DNA from: Ligula intestinalis | Lineage: Eukaryota; Platyhelminthes; Cestoda; Diphyllobothriidea; Diphyllobothriidae | Assembly: GCA_036362985.1 (NCBI GenBank) | Contig: JAYGXS010000003.1 | Span: forward strand, 40,986,524 to 41,050,523 | Direction: 5' to 3' | Length of the DNA: 64,000 bases | Shown here: positions 45,101 to 53,116 of the stretch, one piece after another | How the letters are laid out: each line of letters opens with the position of its first letter | How positions within the stretch are numbered: position 1 is the first letter of the stretch | Program-made: the position numbers and the translations under genes | The notes under the pieces: model-generated | Seen by the model: the letters and a program-made list of their open reading frames with translations, nothing else | Told to the model about the DNA's origin: nothing | The model's database searches: none

Positions 45101-47516
45101 GCGAGCAGATCGAGGGCACAGGTCAAAGGCAGAGGTCAATCTCCGCAGACACGACTTAATTACACTGTGAGCTGTACGTTTTTTTAAATTCCTTGACAAT
45201 GAGCTCGCGGGAGAGTTCGAAACGTCGGACAAATAGACTCTTGGTCCCAGAGGACGTCTTAAATTCTTCTATCAAGTTACCTGGGCCTCGCATATTCTCG
45301 ACCATTCAGAATATATATGAATGAATGTGCTTTCACCGATCTAGCAGAGGAACAATTAAGTTCAGCTTTGCCAAGGAGCTCGCAACTCAAACCCTCCAGA
45401 CCATCACATTGTGACCAGGTGATATGATGAAGTAGATCTGACAAAGCAAAAGGAGATCAGAATGGCCATTTCTGGCTTATAAGCCGTCATCAGCAACTCG
45501 TACCAAATCTCGAGGGTTGGCACCCCCGAGATGTGAACCCGGGACATTTGGTCATTGTGTTCAAGACACCACATATAGTCTACGGGTTCAATGCTTTGTC
45601 GGTTTTGATTGGGAATATGATGAATGAATTTGCTTTCACCGATCTAGTAGAGGAGCAATTAAGTTTCGCTTTGCCCAGGAGCTTGCAACGCAAACCCTCA
45701 AACCGTCACATGGTGACCAGGTGATATGATGAAGTGGATCCGATAAAGCAAAGGGAGACCGGAATGACCATTTCTGGCTTATTAGCCGTCATCAGCCATT
45801 CATACCTAATCTCGACGGTTGGCATCCCCGAGATATGAACGTGCCTCATTAAAGCGCCCTTAAAGTTAAATACAAGCGGACCTCCAAAAGCTGTCTAGAT
45901 GTTTTGTTCTGGGTTCTTCCCTCTAGCGCCATGGTTACTATTTTTAAGTCTGAAATGAACGTGGCGATGTCTTACTTCTCTGATCAGCTTAAAAATCTCG
46001 AAAACCGATAGGCGTTAAAGTAGCCACATACTTTCTGGAAAGCTTTACTATAGAAGAGGCCTGGGGCACGACTGAACGCTTCTTTGCTTTTCTACTGTAC
46101 TTTAGGAGGGACGCATATCCGACATCCCTCCTCTCCCCCTTTCCCACCAAATTAGTTGTGTTTTTCTTAACATAAACACGTATTAGCTTCCACTCTTTTT
46201 TAAATGTATTTTGGAGGTGAACTGCCGTCCAGGCACTCCTTTTTGTTTTTTTACTAGACTGTGGAGCGTGTAGCCGGAAAAGAAATCTGTGTCAGAAAAT
46301 TGCTTTAGAAGCACTTTAACAGGTGTAAATGTCTGAAGCATGAATCGTTTTAGCACTCCAAAACGGATGTCCGGCTTGAAATGGTCAGAAAACTAAGAAA
46401 GTCCAGAAAATTACATGCCAATACGCCATTGCAAAAATTGTATGCCTTTTATAATTGATGTGAAAAGTAAACTGATTCTAATTTTTTCGCAATATAATGG
46501 CTAGTCAAATTATTTGCATTCCCTAACTCTATTATTAAAATTAACGTTTTTGATGTCGTTAATAACGACCGTCGACCTTACACTCTTAAAAGGACGAAAG
46601 ATTCGGTGCAGGACTAACTCTCGTGATGAAATAATGACTGTTAGAGACTATCTTAGTAGTTTAAAAACCATTAACGCTAAATAATTTACTCTTCAGCATT
46701 TGAAGTTCGACAACGACGCATTCTGCTGCCAAGCCTATGGGCTTATTCTTCACTATGTATGCGTTACTTTTCGAATTAGATATAATCCACAGATAAATTC
46801 CAATTGAATTCAAATCCCAAAAACGGTCGGTGAAACAACAGTCGGTATTAACCTTAGTTTTCTTATGATTAAATATGGATCGTCGGCTGTTGTTAGTGAG
46901 TTCCTTGACGTTTGGTAATATGAGTATATGTTACGACACTTTTTGTTGCTATTTATTATTAAAATGGCAAAATGTAGAGGATCTCTGGCAGCCACAGCCT
47001 TTTAAGTGTTATAGCCTGAAGAATAAGCGCCAAAGTTCAGTTGGTAGATCTGTGCATGCTATTCTACTTGATGTGTGATAAACTCTAGTCATTTGTACGC
47101 CTACATTCAGGCTTTTTGAAAGTAATCCTCCACGTGTCACAGTTACGTCAATTGAATGTGAGTTCACTAACTAAATAGCATAGGAAGACCGAAGCGTGGA
47201 GTGGCAACTCCTGACACACGGTATCAGCACAAACAAATGGCGGTAGCAAACTGCCATTAAATGAGTTTCCTGTCCCCGCTATCATTCTGCTGGCGAGGAT
47301 CAGGCTACAATTATTGCGTATTAAAAAAAGTTGTGAATAAGCCAGCCCGGAATAGTTACCATTAATTCAATCACAGCAATAGCACTGTAGCAAAAACAAA
47401 ATGGGCAGAAATTTTCACTAACCGCCTTCCAAGCGGGCAATGTTATTGAGTTTTGCGGTTATTTCACTAGTCAGATTTCCGTACTGTTTTTCATAGGATT
47501 CCAGTATGGAAGCCAT
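32900..47516 (-). CDS. VTI1A: Vti1-family Qb-SNARE (vesicle transport v-SNARE), 5 exons
   Basis: A tail-anchored SNARE for fusion at Golgi, endosome and lysosome membranes. Exons on the minus strand: 47516-47423, 43250-43081, 41633-41388, 38992-38931, 33110-32900; 783 nt, 260 codons plus TGA. Phases 1, 0, 0, 2 agree at all four junctions. Order: Habc helices (MASILESYEKQYGNLTSEIT; LFEETRELLEQMGLEIQELP; STRIQSYRHELDRLAQEF), linker RRPRYSL, Qb SNARE helix (GLLTNTQRVERTGRRLQEG, ETEEIGGQILSDLDHQRDTL with zero-layer Gln, LRHANEDLSKSSRIISSMYR), membrane anchor (MIQNRAVLAAIGVLMLLVLL onward), then an unusual 42-residue Pro/Ala/Ser-rich luminal tail. The usual length is about 215-235, so the excess is this tail. 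SSRI..M.RR and IQNR resemble Vti1a more than Vti1b; subtype is tentative. Introns are 1.7-5.8 kb and full of repeats. Confidence 0.92.
33111..34420. other. VTI1 intron 4, no recognised feature
   Basis: No coding or RNA feature recognised. Intronic by position. Confidence 0.5.
34421..34501. repeat. Short palindrome, possible MITE or DNA-transposon end
   Basis: Arms 34421-34452 and 34470-34501 are inverted copies (TACAGTAGTCGCCGGTTGTT against its complement) with a 17-bp loop. CAGTAG..CGCCG..TTAAGCCCAC resembles pogo/Tigger-type ends, but this is a weak resemblance. A further partial copy of AATAAGCGGC lies just left, at about 34390. Confidence 0.6.
34551..35610. repeat. Three diverged copies of a roughly 55-bp block
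   Basis: 34551-34604, 35140-35190 and 35560-35610 share AGG(C/A)(A/G)AGC(C/T)CTG, then CAAACATG(T/A)A(C/G)TTACT..GAATAG. More of the flanks also match. Spacing is about 590 and 420 bp, so this is a decayed tandem or nested repeat. Type unknown. Confidence 0.55.
35619..35779. repeat. Two diverged copies, about 109 bp apart
   Basis: 35619-35670 and 35728-35779 share ACT(C/T)(T)TTGTTGAG..AAGG..TATGAGCCC..GCTG..TTAATCA. Confidence 0.55.
36545..36685 (-). mobile_element. tRNA-derived SINE fragment, minus
   Basis: AATGGCCATTTTTGATTTAT, CATCAGCCGGCTATACCCAC and GATTTGGTCAAAGTCCAATG match the SINE body and the inverted tRNA-like head of the other copies. Confidence 0.6.
36765..36774. other. Assembly gap (10 N)
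   Basis: Ten N bases. The true length is unknown, so features must not be read across it. It lies in VTI1 intron 4. Confidence 0.99.
36775..38930. other. VTI1 intron 4, remainder
   Basis: 36850-37100 is C/T-rich. Nothing else is recognised. Intronic by position. Confidence 0.5.
38931..38992 (-). CDS. VTI1A: VTI1 exon 4, SNARE motif second half (62 nt)
   Basis: Acceptor TTTTTTTCTAG above 38992, donor GTAAGT below 38931. Encodes LRHANEDLSKSSRIISSMYR plus two bases of the next Arg codon. Too short to appear as an ORF; found by looking for the missing C-terminal SNARE heptads. Confidence 0.93.
39575..39930 (-). mobile_element. RTE-like LINE, C-terminal fragment
   Basis: Minus-strand translation: SIARISQAIQYRRLRWFEHV, APQLTWRRRRGKILKTWL, NPVRQDMAAVL, ISSSAAANRHTWRGTI. 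The R-W-x-G/E-H-V, then TW...R-x-D-M, then AA-x-R-x-x-WR layout is the C-terminal tail of RTE-clade proteins. At least one stop is present. It lies in VTI1 intron 3. Confidence 0.8.
39931..41387. other. VTI1 intron 3, remainder
   Basis: Nothing recognised. Confidence 0.5.
41388..41633 (-). CDS. VTI1A: VTI1 exon 3, SNARE motif first half
   Basis: Acceptor CACTTTTCACAG above 41633, donor GTATGT below 41388, phase 0 both ends, 82 codons. Encodes RRPRYSLHAPSNS, LREELLVDSDMRAGLL and the SNARE heptads through DLDHQRDTLQRSRDR, including the zero-layer Gln. Confidence 0.93.
41634..43080. other. VTI1 intron 2
   Basis: About 1.45 kb with no recognised repeat or coding signal. Bounded by the weak GTACGC donor and a good CACAG acceptor. 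Confidence 0.5.
43081..43250 (-). CDS. VTI1A: VTI1 exon 2, Habc helices
   Basis: Acceptor GGTTTAAG above 43250. The first two bases complete a GAT codon. Ends GAA TTT at 43081 with a weak donor, GTACGC. Encodes DRKPEIAATSRLFEETRELL, EQMGLEIQELPGD and QSYRHELDRLAQEF. Confidence 0.88.
43915..44085. repeat. Palindrome of a PLE-like terminus
   Basis: Arms 43915-43994 and 44006-44085 are inverted copies about 80 bp long, roughly 80 percent identical, with an 11-bp loop. Each contains a smaller hairpin resembling the CTGA..GAAA motif: GAATTTCCGATGGAATTC then GAAACATCAAG complement in one arm, GGATTCCGTCGGGAATCC in the other. It lies in VTI1 intron 1. Confidence 0.75.
44086..45185. other. VTI1 intron 1, AT-rich, no recognised feature
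   Basis: Nothing recognised. Confidence 0.5.
45192..45228 (+). repeat. PLE-terminus-like hairpin motif
   Basis: CTTGACAATGAGCTC, GCGG, then GAGAGTTCGAAACGTCGG. Same plan as the motifs at 9145-9177 and 50604-50639 (xTGANxA, stem, CGAAAC.TC), but isolated from any recognisable PLE body. Confidence 0.45.
45309..45860 (-). repeat. Two tandem 304-bp units, each with a SINE body
   Basis: Units 45309-45540 and 45613-45840 repeat in the same order at a 304-bp offset. Each has CTTTCACCGATCTAG.AGAGG, then TGACCAGGTGATATGATGAA, and then the SINE core GGAATG(A/G)CCATTTCTGGC. Divergence is moderate. It lies in VTI1 intron 1. Confidence 0.8.
45861..47422. other. VTI1 intron 1, remainder
   Basis: Nothing recognised in this AT-rich stretch. 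Confidence 0.5.
47423..47516 (-). CDS. VTI1A: VTI1 exon 1, start of Habc domain
   Basis: ATG at 47516 in context GTTGCTATGGCT, donor GTTAGT at 47422, phase 1 out. Reads MASILESYEKQYGNLTSEIT, then AKLNNIARLEG. The Y-E-x-Q-x-x-x-L-x-x-E-I-T pattern is typical of Vti1 N-termini. Upstream TTTTAG at about 47550 could be a splice acceptor for a 5' UTR exon or leader. Confidence 0.9.
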
Positions 47517-48204
47517 AGCAACTAGGTGCCAAACAACGTCACTAAAATACTTGAGTGGAACTTCAGATGGCCTAAGGACCGCGGGCCGGATAATTTTTGA
47601 ATAAGGCGCTTACTAAAGTACTTCAGTAAATTGCATTTATAAAATTGTAATTTAAAACTGTGACAAGCCAAAAGTTTTTGTATATAAGGAAGCTTCACTC
47701 TTAACCAAGAGGCCTGCGGAAACTTTTAAGGGTGTAACAGGTGTATTTTAACTAATTCTCTGAATCATTACGGGAAAATAAAAGGGATAATTTGGAGGAA
47801 AGCGAGGGGTACAATAATGGATTAGATACTCACCACAAAAGTCTGCAAAGGAAGTGGAATAAAATGCCGGAAATTTAAAGGACGATTGAAAATGAAATGA
47901 GGAACAATATATTACTAACTTTTACTCATATTTTCACAGGCTAGACTAAGACTTACGTCGTGAAGCCGAAAATTCAACGAAAAAAAGAACCACAGCAAAT
48001 AAGGAACTAAAAAATGGTCAATGAACTAAATATCTGGATGTCTGACATAAAATATGCCAGCAGATCGACATAGAAATGAAAAGACTGCTGGAACTTGAAA
48101 TAAGCCTAATACAAGGTGTCCCGAGTAAATGTATACACATGTTAAATATTTGTACACTTGGTGTTTATTATAATTTTAGTTTTTCAAAAATTTCGAACTA
48201 TCAG

Positions 48205-50720
48205 TCAATCCTTACGGCGCATGAGTTCTCAAGATTGGAAGCGGCCATCCTAAGAAGTGTTCAGTATCCCCGGAACCTGAGCGATGCCAACCTAATTGAG
48301 AAATTTAGCAAAATATGGCCACCAATACAATCCACCTCTGACAGAAACCTGGTTCACAACTTGTCCTCACATCGTCTCAACCAGCCACAGTTAGCGGTTC
48401 TTTCCTGCGACGTGAAGTTCAGTTCAAGAGATGCTCGAACAGAAGACTTGATTGCATCATTCGAATCAGCGCTGCAGAAATGTGAGGCAGACGAGGAGTG
48501 CAAAGGCGTCATGTGGCAACAGGTGTCATATTTACTCCTCCAGCACAAAAGTGAGATGATGATTTCCGAGTCAGAAACCCGTGAACTTATGAACATACGG
48601 AAGATGAAGGCTACTATCACTCTGCCCACCGACAAGGGGCGCTCAATGATCGTCATGGATAAGGTCGTCTACTGTGCGAAGGCAAACAATCTGCTGATGG
48701 ACGAGGATTCGTATGTACCATTGAATGACAGCGAGTTCAATAAACTCAAAAGCGCCATTAGTAAGACGATTGAAAAGTTGACGAAGACAGGAGCCCTGAC
48801 GAGAAGATAAGCGCTGGCTGCAAAGGCCACCAATCCTGAAATGGCACGTTTTTTGGCCTACAAAAGGTACACAAACCAGGGGTGCCTCTACGCCCCATCG
48901 TATCTCTATGGGATACTCCAAATTTTGGTTTGTCGAAGTGGCTGTACCAGCGGCTTTGCCTCCTTAACAAGGATTCAAAAGGAGATTGAAGTCTGCTTAG
49001 GAATATTTGACCGGCATCCAACGCTTGGACGTGGAGGCAGACGAGGTGATGGTAACGTTTGATGTGATCTACTTGTTTACATGTATTCCACCCAGTCTGG
49101 CCATCCACACGATTGACGGTCTTTTCCAAGAGAAATACGATGAAACCGAACTTAAACTCAAGCGCGTGGATATCATCGAGATCCTGGGGCTGTGTCTTAA
49201 AACATTTTTAAGGTTCAATGGCCAAGTTTACGAACAAAAGAAGGGGACACCGATGGGCTCGCCTCTTTCTGGCCTTATTACTGAAGTTGTTTTGCAGAGG
49301 CTCGAGCGGCTGGTCTTCAGCTCCTATCCACCGAACTTCTGGGCCAGATACGTCGATGACACGTTCGTCATCATCAGAAGGAACAAAGTGAAAGAGTTCA
49401 AGGCACCGCTGAATTCTATCTTACCTGAGATCCAGTTCACTATGGAAGAAAGGGACGTACAGGGGACGAAGCTGGGAGAAGGGAATATAAGGAAAACGGT
49501 TAATCGTAAGGCAACAAACACCACCCGCATCCTCCTCTTCAGAAGCAACCACCCTTTTGGGCACAAACGCAGTTGTGTTAGTACCATCTCCCAACGCGCT
49601 CAGACACACTGCAACGACGAAAGTTGGCAGAAGAAGGAGGTTTAATACTTGCATGCGCTCTTTGAAGCCAACGGTTATCCAAATTCCTTCATGCGCACGT
49701 GTCTTACGAAGCCTTACGTTGAGCGGTCGAAAGGAAAGGGCTTCAAGTTTTGGCTCGCTATCCCTTATGTGAAGAACGTACCTAAGGCCACCGCAAGAAT
49801 CCCAAAGCCATTCGAGATCGGTGTGGCTCACAAGCCGAAATCAACCAGCATAAAGCAGATTATGAGGCCAAACAACCAGCTACCGTCGACAAAACAGTCA
49901 GCCGTTGTCTACAGCAAACCATGCCAAGACTGTGATGCAAGGTATGCCAGTCAAACTGGCAGACGCCTTGGCACCAGGTTGCATGAGAATCAGCTCGCAA
50001 TCAACTGCAAGGATAAGCTGTCTTTGGTCTATGTGCACGTATAGCAGAAAAACCACACCTTCGTATTCGACGATGCAAGGGTAATGGGCCGAGCTAATGA
50101 CAAGATGGCTGGACTTCTCCTGGAAAGTTGGTCTTCAACTGGGACACTTAACAGAGCCATAGACATTCATCCTGCTTACCAGGCGGTACGCAAACGGCTT
50201 GAGTCAGTTCGAACAAGGCCAACAGGACGGTGAAGAAGGCACAAGCGTAGGATACAACTGAGATCAGAGGAAGAGAGACGAGGGTCGGCCAGAGACCAGA
50301 TGACCAGCGTAGAACGCTACCTCACCGCTATCGCGTACACGAGGTTGACATGAACTCATGCGGGCAGCAACAAGGAATTAGTCCGTCTGTGGACGAGGGA
50401 CAGGCCAGTAAGCGCACTGACTTGCCAACAATTACGACAGCCACACAGGGGACAAAGGTCACACGAGCCCCCCTGCGGTCAATCCCACGGACAGTCAGCA
50501 GCGAGCAAGCAGGTCAAAGTTCGTGCGCCGAGCATGGATATAATAACAGGCATGCAGAGAGGCTGATACAGTCCAGGCAAACAGAAATAACCACCACGTT
50601 AATCTGAAGATGTAAACAAGCGAGTTTCCGAAACATCAGTCCCAATATAACTCGGTCCATGTCCTTGAACTTTCTTCTTCGTCTTCTTTGGGGGATGATG
50701 AAAACGATGTAAAAAATATT
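48205..50720 (+). mobile_element. Penelope-like retroelement with RT and GIY-YIG, nearly full length
   Basis: Frame 1 (48205-48810): N-terminal PLE region with NLVHNLSSHRL and TLPTDKGRSMIVMDKVVY. After a frameshifted stretch (48811-49010), one frame runs 49007-50044 with a single stop at 49643-49645. It has VTFDVIYLFTCIPP, KKGTPMGSPLSGLITEVVLQ, ARYVDDTFVI (catalytic YVDD) and HALFEANGYP, then a GIY-YIG endonuclease VVYSKPCQDCDARYASQTGR, where the usual G of YxGQTGR is S. The 3' non-coding part (50045-50720) ends in a hammerhead-like hairpin at 50604-50639 and matches the relic at 9105-9722. Defective as read. Confidence 0.92.
50604..50639 (+). ncRNA. Hammerhead-like hairpin at the 3' end of the PLE
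   Basis: CTGAAGATGTAAAC, loop AAGCGA, GTTTCCGAAACATCAG. It contains CUGANGA and GAAA separated by a 5-of-6-pair stem. The position near the PLE 3' end equals that of the copy at 9145-9177. The substrate strand was not located. Confidence 0.4.
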
Positions 50721-51360
50721 TACAAGCACTATTTGATTGATATTTCAGTGCATGTTCCCAAACTGACGTCAGTTTTAATCCAGACATTGTTCTAAATGCC
50801 ACTCTAAATACACTACTCTTCGGTCAAGATTTTCGTCATTAAAAGCATGGATTAGTCTTTGGGTATAACTTTTTGAATGACAACGTTGTATAATGCGAGA
50901 ACCTGCGGTGAAAAAACAGTAAAATGATACTTTCAATATGCTAACATTTTTTCAATAATAAAATGCAGTAAACTCCAAGTTTACAATTATTTGAAATGTG
51001 TATGCATTTTTGGGGATACTTCTTATTTGTTTTCTCACAATCATAAAACGGTCGAATCTGTAGGTCAGGTCAGGTTTTATAAATTGAAATGCAGGTAAAT
51101 AACTTTGAAGTCCCTGTTGGTACAGTACAGTAAGGTCCTTGTACCTCATTGTATTTTTCAGGTCAGGTAAGTCATTTTGTTTAAATATACCCACTTTTTG
51201 AAATAAACTTGGCAATGTGACTAGCCTCTTTTAGCGTGCTCTGGCAGTTACAAGATAATGCCTGCATTTTCTACACTATACCATCTCCACTCTCTCTGTC
51301 CTCCCGCCCTTTCAACGACACCTACCACTGGTGATCATCCCCTGGTTCAAGACCAACTGA
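50721..51360. other. Intergenic, no recognised feature
   Basis: Nothing recognised. Confidence 0.45.
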
Positions 51361-51365
51361 CGGTG

Positions 51366-51864
51366 ATCGGAACGCAAATGCTCTGAAGAATGTCCGGCTT
51401 CTGACGGTCGAACCGAGCTCCCTCCTTCTGCAAACCAATATTTTGGCTACTGTTACCACAGATCACTTGTACCTCGTGAGTCATATCGTTCCCTTTTTCC
51501 TTCCCGTTTTGTCAAGTTGTACACTTTTACATTAGCATAGCGCAATAGTTTAGTTGCTACTAGTTAGCACTAAGTTTAGAAGTGTCTCTTGCATAATTTT
51601 CTAATGAATTCGGTACGTTTTGCAGGTATAGGAACTACAAATCAAATACCCATATCGTTCAGTGTGAGCGAATGCAACAGCCAGTCGAACCGGAAATTTA
51701 CACCACAGATTTCATCATCTGAACGACATACCAGTGCGCGAAGTATACGCCCAAAATGGCGCAAACCTGTGAATCGCCAATTCCTGTTAGACTTTGCTTC
51801 ACTGTTAGATTTTAATGAGATGCCTACGTTCAGCTGTTTATCCTGTGCGGTGGCCTTCCGATGA
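51366..51864 (+). other. Candidate exon pair of unknown gene
   Basis: A stretch ending at a good donor (CTC, then GTGAGT at about 51476) and a second starting after TTTTGCAG at about 51624 can be joined in phase, giving a Cys-containing peptide (SEECPASDGRTELPPSANQY) followed by a Ser/Arg-rich stretch that stops at 51862-51864. Another frame across the first stretch is also open. No homology is recognised, so this may be chance. Confidence 0.2.
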
Positions 51865-51899
51865 GTCTTACAGCGACCAAAGTGCGCTTCAAGCAACTT

Positions 51900-53110
51900 T
51901 TCCTCCCCTATTTTTTAACCACTTGTAAGGGGTAAATTTAAGGTAATGTATCGGCTAAGAGTTTAAGTTATTGCACATGCGGTTGGGCCGCAGTTAGCTT
52001 CAATTTGACGTTGCCGTTTTTTGCTTATTATTTTGTTTGGGGTTCAACCGGACTCAGGGTAAGAATAAGGCTTAGGGTGTTGGGTTAGGATTAGGACTTT
52101 ATAATGTGTTTAGGGTTAACGTTGCAGGGCAATTATTTTATTAATGACGGCTAGGCAAGAAAGGGTATGGGCAGTTTGGTTGGTTTGTGTTTGCAAATAC
52201 AAAGCGTGCTTTGCAATTCCAGTAAGGGTAAGTTTTTGCGATTGAGTTAGGAGTTTGTTCACTTTCGTGGTTGGGCTACGTTTTCATGATTCCTGCTAAG
52301 GTAAGGATATGGAAAAAAACAGGTAAGAGTTGGAGTTAACTATTAGATACAGAGGTTTGCTTGGGTAAGGTTTCAATTTATTTGAAGTGGTTGTGTTTGG
52401 CCATTGGCTTTTATTTTTGGTCTAGGTGTAGAACAAAGGGTCTGATGAGTGAAAAGTAGTTAAGGTCAGGATAAGCCTTTAGTACGCGGCTTAGGATAAG
52501 GATTAATGTTTACTTTAAAGTTGCCGTAAATTTTCATTTTAAGCGATGAGCATTAGCATCCCTAATAGTAAGTGGGATCCTACTAGAATTATGCGGGAAT
52601 CCTACAAGTCCACAAAATAGGATCCTACGGGAGGTCCACATGGAACAAGTGTAGAATTCTACGGGAGCTCTACATTGGGTCCATAACCCAGACCCTCAAT
52701 TTTCCACCGGACAGGGGAAACCTCCTTCATCGCGAAAACCCCCTTTTTTCGAAACGCGATAATAGACAGGTTTTAGAAGACATTTTATAGTAGGAAACTG
52801 TATTATATATTTATAAAAGGTTAAGAAAATATTATTGTACGAAAAAGAAGTTTTTGGCACTTGAGTCAACTTTAAACATTGATTGCAGTACCATTTAGAA
52901 TTCGTTGTAAATGAAACGTTGTGCCTCCGGATGATTGTTGATAGTGAGCTTTTGTGTCTGCGCCATGATGTTTGCGAGACTATGCAGGGAACTTTCCATA
53001 TAAGTGAAATGCCGAAGGAACCTGGACTTAAATGATTGCCCTCCACGACGCTGACGTTTACGAGTTTGACTGATAATGCCTAGAAGCAGAGCCATTGTAG
53101 CGCAAGTGCT
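51900..53110. other. Intergenic; TTAGGG-like words and short degenerate repeats
   Basis: 52030-52110 has scattered TTAGGG/TTAGGA words. 52560-52680 has four diverged copies of (G)GA(A/T)(T/C)CTACGGGA. Otherwise nothing is recognised. Confidence 0.4.
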
Positions 53111-53116
53111 TACCAG

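Noticed and set aside
52030..52110. Interstitial telomeric repeat (TTAGGG words)
   Set aside because: Words are scattered and degenerate, never in tandem; chance in G/T-rich sequence is enough.
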